Origin: Eubacterium sp. MSJ-21
GTDB taxonomy: Bacteria; Bacillota; Clostridia; Lachnospirales; Lachnospiraceae
NCBI RefSeq assembly: GCF_018918185.1
Contig: NZ_JAHLPZ010000001.1
Coordinates: 124,001-188,000, forward strand
Length of the DNA stretch: 64,000 nt
Reading direction: 5' to 3'
In this document: piece by piece, positions 16,224 through 24,334 of the stretch
How positions within the stretch are numbered: position 1 is the first letter of the stretch
Layout: each line of letters begins with the position of its first letter
Translations under genes and position numbers: made by a program
Notes under the pieces: generated by a model
What the model was told of the DNA's origin: nothing
Database searches by the model: none
What the model saw: only the letters and a program-made list of their open reading frames with translations

Positions 16224-16715
16224 ATGAATATCGAAGTAAGAGCATATACAGACGATGACATCGAGGCAATGGTGACGATTTGGAACCAGGTTGTCGAAGA
16301 TGGCGTGGCATTTCCGCAGGAGGAATGTCTGACACCGGAGTCAGGAACAGCATTTTTCGCCGAGCAGACATATTGCGGAGTCGCGGAGGATATGGACACA
16401 GGCAGAATCTGCGGTATGTATATCCTGCATCCAAACAATGTAGGACGATGCGGACACATCTGCAATGCCAGCTATGCGGTCGACCGGGAATCGAGAGGAT
16501 TGCATATCGGCGAGAAGCTGGTGTCTGACTGTCTGTCGCAGGGCAAGGCACATGGTTACCGTGTCTTACAGTTCAATGCGGTTGTCGCAAGTAATGTGCA
16601 TGCACGACACCTGTATGAGCGGCTTGGATTTAAACAGCTTGGCACGATACCGGGTGGCTTCCGCATGAATGATGGGAGTTATGAAGATATCTGCCCATAT
16701 TATCATGAGCTGTAA
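16224..16715 (+). CDS. GNAT-family N-acetyltransferase
   Basis: A 163-residue single-domain GNAT protein. The acetyl-CoA binding motif A is SRGLHIGEKLVSDCLSQ, preceded by a beta strand (ICNASYAVDRES) and followed by the typical NVHARHLYERLGFKQLGTIPG. The substrate is unknown. The gene lies 104 bp after the amidohydrolase gene, an interval that holds nothing I can support. No terminator is seen before the mgtE leader. Confidence 0.8.
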   Translation: MNIEVRAYTDDDIEAMVTIWNQVVEDGVAFPQEECLTPESGTAFFAEQTYCGVAEDMDTGRICGMYILHPNNVGRCGHICNASYAVDRESRGLHIGEKLVSDCLSQGKAHGYRVLQFNAVVASNVHARHLYERLGFKQLGTIPGGFRMNDGSYEDICPYYHEL

Positions 16716-16740
16716 AATTGTTAAAAGCTTGTAAACTTGG

Positions 16741-16769
16741 TTGACGAACCCGGGGAAATGGGATAGACT
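16741..16769 (+). promoter_or_regulatory. Promoter of the mgtE leader transcript
   Basis: TTGACG (16741-16746), a 17-bp spacer and TAGACT (16764-16769). Transcription would begin near 16776, giving a leader of about 275 nt before mgtE. Confidence 0.6.
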
Positions 16770-16865
16770 ACATCACAGGTCGAGTAGAATCATGACGAAA
16801 TATGGTTTAGGCAGATCTGGCAGTGATAAAGCTGCGAATAGAATAAAAATTATGGAGGTGAGACT

Positions 16866-16967
16866 ATGGACGGTTGCGATAGTACGAGTCGAGCGATACG
16901 CGGTGGAAGACATATGGATATACGAACGCAGTTTGGATATAGTCTCATTTTATATATGACGATATAA
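16866..16967 (+). CDS. Putative mgtE leader peptide (33 codons)
   Basis: A short ORF with a nearly ideal ribosome site (ggaggtg, 16856-16862) just upstream of its ATG. The peptide starts MDGCDSTSRAIRGGRHM and ends in a hydrophobic stretch (SLILYMTI). Its first and last codons lie in complementary segments, so translation would change the folding of the leader. It sits 83 bp before mgtE and just upstream of the leader terminator. A role as a regulatory leader peptide is inference; it could also be a small membrane-associated protein. Confidence 0.45.
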   Translation: MDGCDSTSRAIRGGRHMDIRTQFGYSLILYMTI

Positions 16968-16991
16968 TTGCGTTTAGTTTTCTGTTGTCTG

Positions 16992-17020
16992 AACCACCGT
17001 ATGAAAGACGGTGGTATTTT
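16992..17020 (+). terminator. Intrinsic terminator inside the mgtE leader
   Basis: AACCACCGT and ACGGTGGT(A) form a tight hairpin with a 7-nt loop, followed by TTTTT. It lies between the leader peptide and mgtE, so it must be read through or antiterminated to express mgtE. Confidence 0.75.
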
Positions 17021-17049
17021 TATGCCCCGGAATAAGGAGGTAGAAGACA

Positions 17050-18267
17050 ATGAAGAAATGGATGAAAAGAAAGAATTACACAGCGCAGTCAAAGAAGCAT
17101 TTGCGGGATAAGAATCTGCAGGAGGCAGCAAAGGTACTCTCCCTGATGGAGGTCGATGATGCGGTCGATGTCTTAGACGAGGTCGATGATGCAACGAAAA
17201 AGCAGGTTGTGGATATGCTCCCGGAGGATGCCGGAAATGATATCCAGATGATCCTCTCCTACGAGGAAGATGAGATGGGTAGTCGTATGACGACGAACTA
17301 TATCGCCATCCGCAGAGGCATAGATATCCGGCAGGCAATGCGCGAGCTGGTTTCACAGGCAGGTGAAAATGATAATATCGGAACGGTCTATGTATTAGAC
17401 GAATCCGATAAATACTATGGCGCGATTGACTTGAAGGATCTGATCGTTGCCAGAGAAAATGATACACTGGAATCTATCATCAATACGACGTATCCATTCG
17501 TGACCGATCATGAGAAAATCGAGGATTGTATTGACGAACTGGTGGATTACGCAGAGGATTCCATACCGGTTTTATCTAAGACAAAGGAATTGCTCGGTGT
17601 TATCACCGCACAGGATGTTGTAGAGGCTGTCGATGATGAGATGGGCGAGGATTACGCAAAACTCGCTGGTTTGACAGACGAGGAGGATTTGAGAGAAACT
17701 ACAAAGGAAAGCATGAAGAAACGATTGCCATGGCTGATCATCTTATTGTTCCTTGGCATGGGCGTGTCGTCCGTTGTAGGAGCTTTTGAAGCGGTTGTCG
17801 CTGTGCTTCCGATCGTGATGTGCTTCCAGTCGTTGATTCTGGACATGGCAGGAAATGTAGGAACACAGTCGCTGGCGGTTACGATTCGTGTATTGATGGA
17901 TGAGAATCTGACTGGTAAGCAGAAGCTGCATCTCGTATGGAAGGAGATGAAGGTCGGTTTTGTAAATGGCTTGTTGCTCGGCTCTCTGGCATTTGTATTT
18001 ATCGGCATCTATATCGCCTGCTTCAAGCACAATGCATGGCTGCATGCATTCCTGATTTCCGGTTGCGTAGGTGTATCACTGATGGTTGCCATGGTGATTT
18101 CAAGTCTGGTTGGAACTCTGATTCCGATGTTCTTTCACAAGATCAAGATTGATCCGGCAGTCGCATCCGGTCCACTGATCACAACGGTCAACGACCTTGT
18201 AGCAGTAGTCACTTACTATGGACTGGCATGGCTGTTCTTGATCCAGATTATGCAGATCGTTTCGTAG
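17050..18267 (+). CDS. mgtE: MgtE-type magnesium channel/transporter
   Basis: A 405-residue Mg2+ transporter. The N-terminal cytosolic domain is shortened: only its second half is visible (VDDAVDVLDEVDDATKKQVVD, DMLPEDAGNDIQMILSYEEDE), whereas MgtE proteins are usually about 450 residues. A CBS pair follows (about 80-205), then five membrane helices with the pore motifs MAGNVGTQSLAV and DPAVASGPLITTVND. The start has a taaggagg ribosome site. A different reading frame from ATG 17022 encodes 29 acidic residues overlapping this start (17022-17111), possibly a remnant of the missing N-terminus or an upstream ORF. Confidence 0.92.
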   Translation: MKKWMKRKNYTAQSKKHLRDKNLQEAAKVLSLMEVDDAVDVLDEVDDATKKQVVDMLPEDAGNDIQMILSYEEDEMGSRMTTNYIAIRRGIDIRQAMRELVSQAGENDNIGTVYVLDESDKYYGAIDLKDLIVARENDTLESIINTTYPFVTDHEKIEDCIDELVDYAEDSIPVLSKTKELLGVITAQDVVEAVDDEMGEDYAKLAGLTDEEDLRETTKESMKKRLPWLIILLFLGMGVSSVVGAFEAVVAVLPIVMCFQSLILDMAGNVGTQSLAVTIRVLMDENLTGKQKLHLVWKEMKVGFVNGLLLGSLAFVFIGIYIACFKHNAWLHAFLISGCVGVSLMVAMVISSLVGTLIPMFFHKIKIDPAVASGPLITTVNDLVAVVTYYGLAWLFLIQIMQIVS

Positions 18268-18361
18268 GGAAGCTGTGAGAGAACTGGATTCGGGAGTTTG
18301 TATGCTTTTATTACAAGACATCAAATAGTCAAATAAATGAAAAAAATAAAAAGTGAATTGC

Positions 18362-18389
18362 TTGAAAAATATTTCATGCATGTTAAAAT
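18362..18389 (+). promoter_or_regulatory. Promoter of the MarR / ABC exporter unit
   Basis: TTGAAA (18362-18367), a 16-bp spacer and TAAAAT (18384-18389). The predicted transcription start near 18396 falls inside the left arm of the inverted repeat at 18392-18437. Confidence 0.5.
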
Positions 18390-18391
18390 AT

Positions 18392-18437
18392 AGTTCGGTT
18401 ATGAATTGTTTGATTGCGAACGATTCATAACCGAACT
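18392..18437. promoter_or_regulatory. 15-bp perfect inverted repeat at the marR transcription start
   Basis: AGTTCGGTTATGAAT (18392-18406) and ATTCATAACCGAACT (18423-18437) are exact reverse complements separated by 16 bp. It overlaps the predicted start of transcription of the MarR gene, which suggests an operator for MarR autoregulation. A T-rich stretch after it means it could also serve as the mgtE terminator. The rest of the 18268-18594 gap shows nothing else. Confidence 0.5.
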
Positions 18438-18594
18438 TTTTCTATCTGATAAAATGAGGATGATAGGGATATCATTTGAAAATGAAATTAGAGACTATAT
18501 AGATCTGTTATATGTAGATGAAACAGGCTGTATGGCGCGGACAATCTGTTACAATACAGAGCGTTGGAAAGATACTAATAAAAGGAGGGAGTTC

Positions 18595-19065
18595 ATGGAC
18601 GATTGGAAACATGATCATCCGGGAAACCAGATCATCATATTATCAAACCAGGTGAAACATTATCTGCATCAGGCAGCGGAAGTGGAAGGCATCAGTGGTT
18701 CGCAGAGCCGGATCCTGCATTACATTTCCGAGTTCAGTAAGAAGACGGAAGTATATCAGAAGGATGTGGAAGAATTCTTCTATCTGCGCCGGTCTACCGT
18801 TACCCAGACGTTACAGACGATGGAGAAGAATGGACTCATTAAACGTTCCAGCGTTGCCAGAGATGCACGTCTGAAGAAACTGGAACTGACCGGAGCAGGA
18901 CAGGCACTCGAAGAAAAAATCCATACACGTGTGATGCAGATGGAACAGCGCCTGAGGGACTGCTTGTCCGAGGAAGAAATCACACAGTTTTTATCAATTA
19001 CAGATAAGCTTGGAGCCGAATTGACAAGACTTGGAGCACCGGAAATAAAGCAAGCCTGTAAGTAA
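18595..19065 (+). CDS. MarR-family transcriptional regulator
   Basis: A 156-residue winged helix-turn-helix repressor of the MarR family. The recognition region is DVEEFFYLRRSTVTQTLQTMEKNGLIKRSSV and the wing contains ARDARLKKLELTGAGQALEEK. The frame is open upstream, but the ATG at 18595 has a perfect aaaggaggg ribosome site and gives the normal family length. It precedes a pair of ABC exporter genes by 274 bp and most likely controls them, as in many multidrug loci of Clostridia. Confidence 0.88.
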   Translation: MDDWKHDHPGNQIIILSNQVKHYLHQAAEVEGISGSQSRILHYISEFSKKTEVYQKDVEEFFYLRRSTVTQTLQTMEKNGLIKRSSVARDARLKKLELTGAGQALEEKIHTRVMQMEQRLRDCLSEEEITQFLSITDKLGAELTRLGAPEIKQACK

Positions 19066-19091
19066 CCACAAGGTCACTTGGCTTGCTTTCC
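19047..19091 (+). terminator. Hairpin overlapping the end of the marR gene
   Basis: AAAGCAAGCC (19047-19056) pairs with GGCTTGCTTT (19080-19089), with further inner pairing (AAGT...ACTT). The T run is short, so it is a weak terminator or attenuator between marR and the exporter genes. Confidence 0.5.
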
Positions 19092-19102
19092 TATGATATA
19101 TT

Positions 19103-19315
19103 TGCAAAACGAGACATTGTGTAGATAGAGTTGTACATAAATAACATTTCATATGCAGACCATTGGAGCACATCAGCACTTAACGAACAGACAGCAATTC
19201 GCAGAATTGATGTTCTGTGAGTTTAGTGTCTGCTATGTGCGGAAGTGAGCGAGAGCGCGTCTGCATAGAAATGTATATTTTGTACAACTCGTTATAGAAA
19301 TCTACACGTTTTGCA
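19103..19315 (+). repeat. Palindromic structured element, copy 1
   Basis: A 213-bp imperfect palindrome with a conserved head (19155-19264). Outer arms TGCAAAACG / CGTTTTGCA, then TGTAGAT / ATCTACA and GAGTTGTACA / TGTACAACTC lead to GCAGAC / GTCTGC. Inside, CACAT (GCACATC) pairs with ATGTG, where the other copies have CACG(C/T) with (G/A)CGTG. The internal loop reads TTAACGA / GAGTTTA instead of TTAATGA / GAATTTA, a compensatory change. It lies between marR and the ABC exporter genes. Confidence 0.8.
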
Positions 19316-19339
19316 CAGAAGCATAAGAAAGGAGACAAC

Positions 19340-21127
19340 ATGTTAAAGACGTTAGGAAAACAAATCAAAGAATTCAAAGCCGCGTCCATCGCAACCCCAC
19401 TGTTCATGCTGTTGGAAGTTTTGATGGAAACTCTCGTCCCATTCCTGATGGCATCCATCATTGACGATGGTGTCAACGTGCCGGGCGGTGACATTCAACA
19501 TATCTGCGTAGTCGGTGCATGGATGATCGTGGCAGCGGCAGTCGGACTGTTTGCGGGACTTATGGGAGGGCGTTATGGTGCGTATGCATCTGCCGGGTTT
19601 GCGAAGAATCTGCGGCAGGCGATGTATTATAATATCCAGACATTCTCATTTACAAACATTGACAAGTATAGCACCGCCGGACTGGTGACTCGTATGACGA
19701 CCGATGTGACGAATGTGCAGAACTCCTACATGATGCTCCTGCGTATGGGTATGCGCGCTCCGGCGAGTATGATCTGCGCGATGGTAGCCGCATTTTTGAT
19801 CAATGCAAGAATCGCAAGCATTTACCTGGTTGCAGTTATTTTGCTGGCACTCGTATTACAGTTCATTATCCGCAAGGCAAATAAATATTTCAATATTGTA
19901 TTTGAAAAGTACGATGACTTAAATGCCAGCGTGCAGGAGAATGTATCGGCAATCCGAGTCGTTAAGGCATATGTCCGCGAGGAGTATGAGACAAATAAAT
20001 TCGCACAGGCAAGCGCGAAGCTTTACAACATGTTTGTGCGGGCAGAGAGCATCATCGCCTGCAATATGCCGGTCATGATGTTCACGGTGTATAGCTGCAT
20101 CCTGTTGATCAGCTGGGTCGGTGCGCATATGATCGTGAGTGATATGCTTACCACAGGCAACTTGATGAGTCTGCTTGCATACTGCATGAATATCCTGATG
20201 AGCCTGATGATGCTTTCGATGGTATTCGTTATGATCAGTATGAGTATGGCGAGCGCGAGACGTATCGCAGAGGTTATCAACGAGGATACGACCTTGAAGA
20301 ATCCGGAGCAGCCGGATATGGAAGTAGCGGACGGAAGCGTGGAGTTCGATCATGTATATTTCCGTTACAAGGAGTCGGCGAAGGATTTCGTATTGAAGGA
20401 TATCAATGTAGCGATTAAATCGGGTGAGACGATCGGCATCATCGGCGGAACCGGTAGCGCGAAGACGAGCCTTGTCAGCCTGATCAGCCGTCTGTATGAT
20501 GTGTCGAAGGGCAGTGTCAGAGTTGGCGGCAAAGATGTCCGGGAATACGACATGGAGACACTTCGAAATGAAGTTGCCGTTGTATTGCAGAAGAATACAT
20601 TGTTTAGTGGAACAATCTACGAGAACCTCCGATGGGGTGACAAGGATGCCACCGACGAGATGTGCAAACGTGCGTGTGAGCTTGCCTGCGCCGATGAATT
20701 CATCGAGAAAATGCCGGATGGCTACAATACATATATCGAGCAGGGAGGTTCGAATGTGTCCGGTGGACAGAAGCAGCGTCTGTGTATTGCGCGTGCGCTA
20801 TTGAAGAATCCGAAGATCCTGATCTTAGATGATTCGACAAGTGCGGTTGATACGGCGACGGATGCGAAGATCCGTGCGGCATTCGCAACCGAGATTCCAA
20901 CCACAACGAAGATTATCATTGCGCAGCGTATCTCCAGTGTGGAGCATGCCGACCGGATCATCGTCATGAACGAGGGTGAAATCAACGGTATTGGAACGCA
21001 TGAAGAGCTGCTTGCCGGAAATGATATTTACCGAGAGGTATATGAGTCACAAAACGGTGCCGGCGCCAATGCTGATTTTGATGATGAGGCGCCTGTTGCG
21101 ACGAAGGAGGTGAATCAGCATGCGTAA
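19340..21127 (+). CDS. ABC exporter half-transporter, degenerate-site subunit
   Basis: A 595-residue type IV ABC exporter subunit: six membrane helices (about 15-300) then an ATPase domain. Walker A is GGTGSAKTS (Ala for the usual Gly), the signature is VSGGQKQR, and Walker B ends LILDDSTSAVD, with Asp where the catalytic Glu should be. This marks the subunit with the degenerate Walker B of a heterodimeric pump. Its partner is encoded immediately downstream with an 8-bp overlap. Multidrug or peptide export is likely; the substrate is not visible in the sequence. Confidence 0.92.
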   Translation: MLKTLGKQIKEFKAASIATPLFMLLEVLMETLVPFLMASIIDDGVNVPGGDIQHICVVGAWMIVAAAVGLFAGLMGGRYGAYASAGFAKNLRQAMYYNIQTFSFTNIDKYSTAGLVTRMTTDVTNVQNSYMMLLRMGMRAPASMICAMVAAFLINARIASIYLVAVILLALVLQFIIRKANKYFNIVFEKYDDLNASVQENVSAIRVVKAYVREEYETNKFAQASAKLYNMFVRAESIIACNMPVMMFTVYSCILLISWVGAHMIVSDMLTTGNLMSLLAYCMNILMSLMMLSMVFVMISMSMASARRIAEVINEDTTLKNPEQPDMEVADGSVEFDHVYFRYKESAKDFVLKDINVAIKSGETIGIIGGTGSAKTSLVSLISRLYDVSKGSVRVGGKDVREYDMETLRNEVAVVLQKNTLFSGTIYENLRWGDKDATDEMCKRACELACADEFIEKMPDGYNTYIEQGGSNVSGGQKQRLCIARALLKNPKILILDDSTSAVDTATDAKIRAAFATEIPTTTKIIIAQRISSVEHADRIIVMNEGEINGIGTHEELLAGNDIYREVYESQNGAGANADFDDEAPVATKEVNQHA

Positions 21128-23003
21128 TCAAAGAGGAAAAGGACCGGAGAATCCGGGCAAGCTTCTGAAGCGGTTGATGGGAATGCTGATGAAGCATTAT
21201 GGCGCAGCGATTATTATCGTTGCAATCTGTATCATCATCAACGTTCTTGCAAATGTACAGGGAACGATGTTCATGCAGCGGTTGATCGACGACTATATCA
21301 CACCGCTGTTAAAGAGTGAGACGAAGAATTACACACCATTGCTCCATGCAATCGGACGTGTCGCATGCTTCTATGGGATCGGAATTATTGCTTCGTATTC
21401 CTATAACCGAATCATGGTTAATGTCACACAGGGAATGCTGAAAACATTCCGTGATGCGATGTTCACGAAGATGGAGCAGCTTCCAATCAAATATTTTGAC
21501 ACCCATGCGCACGGCGATATCATGTCCATGTATACAAATGATACCGATACGCTGCGACAGATGATCAGCCAGTCGATGCCACAGCTTTTCAATAGTGCGA
21601 TTACGATTATCAGTACGACCGTCTGTATGTTTATGCTGAACATTCCGCTTACGGCGCTGACATTTTTCATGGTCGGAATTATGCTGGTACTGACAAGAAA
21701 GATCGGCGGACTTTCCGCGAAGCATTTCATTGCGCAGCAGAAGGATATCGGTGCAGTCAATGGTTATATCGAAGAAATGATGCAGGGACAGCGTGTGGTT
21801 AAGGTGTTCTGCCATGAGGAGGAGAGCAAGGAAGCATTTGACAAGCTGAACGATGCTTTGTGCGAGAGCTCCTACAAGGCAAATAACTATTCGAATATTT
21901 TAGGACCGATCAATGCACAGCTTGGAAATATCAGCTATGTGCTCTGTGCGATCATCGGTGGTATGCTGGCGATTGGAAATGTCGGCGGATTCACGCTGGG
22001 CGGACTGGCAAGCTTCCTGACATTCAACAAGAACTTCAACATGCCGATCAACCAGATCAGTATGCAGATCAATGCGATCGTGATGGCACTTGCCGGAGCG
22101 GAACGAATCTTCAATCTGTTGGACGAGGAGCCGGAAGTGGACGAGGGCTATGTTGAGCTGGTCAATGCAAAGCACGAAAATGGACAGCTTGTGCCAAGTG
22201 AGAAGCGTACCGGACTCTGGGCGTGGGCGCACAAGCATACAAATGGCGATCCAACCACATATGTGGAGCTGAAAGGTGACGTCGTATTTGACGACGTGGA
22301 CTTCGGATATACCGATGATAAGATTGTGCTGCACAATGTTTCGATGTTTGCACAGCCGGGACAAAAGCTTGCGTTCGTCGGCTCGACCGGTGCCGGAAAG
22401 ACGACGATCACGAATCTGATCAATCGGTTCTACGATATTCAGGATGGAAAGATCCGGTATGATGGCATCAATATCAACAAAATCAAGAAGGCCGATCTGC
22501 GAAGATCGCTCGGTATCGTATTGCAGGATACGCATCTGTTCAGCATGAGCGTGCGGGAGAATATCCGCTATGGACGGCTTGATGCAACGGATGAAGAAGT
22601 CGAGGCAGCAGCAAAGCTTGCGAATGCCGACGGATTTATCCGTCGTCTGCCGCAGGGTTATGATACCGTTCTGACTGGCGACGGCGCAAACTTAAGTCAG
22701 GGACAGCGGCAGCTTCTCGCCATTGCGCGGGCGGCAATCGCCGATCCACCGGCGCTTATCTTAGATGAAGCGACAAGCTCGATCGATACACGAACCGAGC
22801 GCCTGGTACAGGATGGTATGGACAAGCTGATGCATGGAAGAACGACATTTGTAATCGCACATCGGTTGTCCACGATCCAAAACAGCGACTGTATCATGGT
22901 ACTCGAACAGGGACGAATCATTGAACGTGGAACGCACGAAGAACTGCTTGAAAAGAAGGGCAGATATTACCAGTTGTATACCGGAAATGCAGTGCTGGCG
23001 TAG
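21120..23003 (+). CDS. ABC exporter half-transporter, catalytic subunit
   Basis: A 627-residue partner of the preceding subunit with six membrane helices and an ATPase domain. Walker A is GSTGAGKTT, the signature is LSQGQRQL (a variant of LSGGQ), and Walker B is LILDEATSSID with the catalytic Glu. The variant signature faces the degenerate Walker B of the partner, while the canonical VSGGQ of the partner faces this intact site, the expected geometry of BmrCD/TM287-288 type heterodimers. An insertion of about 40 residues before the ATPase domain (VELVNAKHENGQLVPSEKR region) is also typical of that group. Confidence 0.92.
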   Translation: MRNQRGKGPENPGKLLKRLMGMLMKHYGAAIIIVAICIIINVLANVQGTMFMQRLIDDYITPLLKSETKNYTPLLHAIGRVACFYGIGIIASYSYNRIMVNVTQGMLKTFRDAMFTKMEQLPIKYFDTHAHGDIMSMYTNDTDTLRQMISQSMPQLFNSAITIISTTVCMFMLNIPLTALTFFMVGIMLVLTRKIGGLSAKHFIAQQKDIGAVNGYIEEMMQGQRVVKVFCHEEESKEAFDKLNDALCESSYKANNYSNILGPINAQLGNISYVLCAIIGGMLAIGNVGGFTLGGLASFLTFNKNFNMPINQISMQINAIVMALAGAERIFNLLDEEPEVDEGYVELVNAKHENGQLVPSEKRTGLWAWAHKHTNGDPTTYVELKGDVVFDDVDFGYTDDKIVLHNVSMFAQPGQKLAFVGSTGAGKTTITNLINRFYDIQDGKIRYDGININKIKKADLRRSLGIVLQDTHLFSMSVRENIRYGRLDATDEEVEAAAKLANADGFIRRLPQGYDTVLTGDGANLSQGQRQLLAIARAAIADPPALILDEATSSIDTRTERLVQDGMDKLMHGRTTFVIAHRLSTIQNSDCIMVLEQGRIIERGTHEELLEKKGRYYQLYTGNAVLA

Positions 23004-23024
23004 GAGAAATAAGGGAGATAGAAG

Positions 23025-24164
23025 ATGCCATTTAAGATAGTCAGAAATGATATAACGAAGATGCGGTGCGATGCGATCGTGAATACTGCGAATACAAAGC
23101 CAATTATAGGAAGTGGCTGTGATTATGCGGTCTATAAGGCAGCGGGAAAGCGGCGGTTGTCAGAATACCGGGAGAAAAATATCGGTGAAGTCCCGGAGGG
23201 AGACGTATTCCTGACACCGGGATTCCGACTGCCGGCGCATTATATCATCCATGCGGTCAGCCCGCATTATATTGACGGGGTGCATGGCGAGGAAGAAAAG
23301 CTGAGGGACTGTTATCGGAAGAGTTTATCGCTGGCGTGGGAACAGCAATGCCGGTCCATTGCATTTCCTGTGATTTCTACCGGAAGCTTTGGATATCCGA
23401 AGGAAGAAGGTATCCGCATTGCTGCGGATGAGATTCAGGCATTTTTGCAGAATCATAAGATGCTTATTTATCTTGTTGTATTTGATGCGCGGTCAGCACG
23501 ATATGGAAAACGATTCGACAAAGACTTGCAGGCATATATTGACGAGAACTATGTCGATGCAAAACATCATGAAGAATATAGCGTGCAGACGATGGCGCTG
23601 CGGCGTGACCTGGACGATGCAATCTGTCAGCATGGTGAGACGGAACTAGACGATGCACTCCGCCAGCCTGATGGGACGGACTTGGACGATGAATCGTTCT
23701 CGCCTTATGAAGACGATCTGTATAAGGACAATCTGTACGAGGATGATCTGTATGAGGAGGATTCCGAGGAAGAAAATGAGTTCACAGAACTGCATGAGAG
23801 CAAATTAGAAGAACGCATGAAGCATCTGACGGATTCCTTTTCGGAATATCTGCTCTATCTGATCGAAGAGAAAGGCATGACGAATGCGGATGTCTACAAG
23901 CGGGCGCTCGTGGATAAGAAGACATTTTCGAAGATAAAAAATCATACAGATTATCATCCGCAGAAGATGACTGCAATGTGCCTGTGCATAGGGGCAAAGC
24001 TCAATTTGGATGAGACGAGAGATCTGCTTGCGCGTGCAGGATATGCATTAAGCCCGTGCGATAAGACGGACATTATCTTCTCTTATTTCATAGAGAATCA
24101 AATCTACGATATGATCGAGTTGGATATCCAGTTAGAGGAGCATGGACTTTCATGCCTGATATGA
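23025..24164 (+). CDS. Macro-domain protein with acidic linker and C-terminal helical domain
   Basis: A 379-residue protein. Residues 1-165 are a macro domain that binds or hydrolyses ADP-ribose derivatives (IVRNDITKMRCDAIVNTANTK, GSGCDYAVYKAAG, FPVISTGSFGYPKEEG). A linker of about 75 residues follows with acidic DDLY(E/K)D-type repeats. The last 115 residues (LLYLIEEKGMTNADVYKRAL, KKTFSKIKNHTDYHPQKMTA) look like a lambda-repressor-type helix-turn-helix fold. It starts 22 bp after the exporter gene, so it may share that transcript. A role in stress or ADP-ribosylation signalling is inferred from the domain only. Confidence 0.82.
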   Translation: MPFKIVRNDITKMRCDAIVNTANTKPIIGSGCDYAVYKAAGKRRLSEYREKNIGEVPEGDVFLTPGFRLPAHYIIHAVSPHYIDGVHGEEEKLRDCYRKSLSLAWEQQCRSIAFPVISTGSFGYPKEEGIRIAADEIQAFLQNHKMLIYLVVFDARSARYGKRFDKDLQAYIDENYVDAKHHEEYSVQTMALRRDLDDAICQHGETELDDALRQPDGTDLDDESFSPYEDDLYKDNLYEDDLYEEDSEEENEFTELHESKLEERMKHLTDSFSEYLLYLIEEKGMTNADVYKRALVDKKTFSKIKNHTDYHPQKMTAMCLCIGAKLNLDETRDLLARAGYALSPCDKTDIIFSYFIENQIYDMIELDIQLEEHGLSCLI

Positions 24165-24167
24165 CAT

Positions 24168-24199
24168 ATAAGGTCGCTTGTGTGGCGACCTTATTTTTT
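24168..24199 (+). terminator. Intrinsic terminator after macro-domain gene
   Basis: ATAAGGTCGC and GCGACCTTAT pair around a 7-nt loop and run into TTTTTT. Confidence 0.85.
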
Positions 24200-24334
24200 A
24201 TGCTTTGTGATATGATTTCCTCAACAACAAACAAAGCAACTGATAAAAACGATTGGCAGATATAAGCATATAGGATTGAATGCGTGTATGCTTCATATCG
24301 AAAATATCAGAAGGATGAAATGGAGGTAATCATT

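Larger units (their letters stand above)
16775..17049 (+). promoter_or_regulatory. mgtE 5' leader (putative attenuator)
   Basis: Between the promoter and mgtE lie, in order, an unstructured stretch, a 33-codon ORF with a strong SD whose start region (TGAGACTAT) can pair with its end region (ATAGTCTCA), and an intrinsic terminator at 16992-17020. The arrangement (promoter, leader peptide, terminator, Mg2+ transporter) is that of a transcription attenuator. It does not clearly match the M-box core by eye, although a short GGTGAG-like segment is shared. Confidence 0.5.

Noticed and set aside
16775-16991. M-box (Mg2+) riboswitch upstream of mgtE
   Set aside because: Only a short GGTGAG-like piece and a GTCGAG match by eye; the conserved M-box core and its length are not seen, while an SD-led ORF explains the same bases. 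A covariance search would settle it.
19128-19290. Elements 1-6 as simple intrinsic terminators
   Set aside because: None ends in a T run, several genes already have a proper terminator before the element, and the heads are conserved in sequence.
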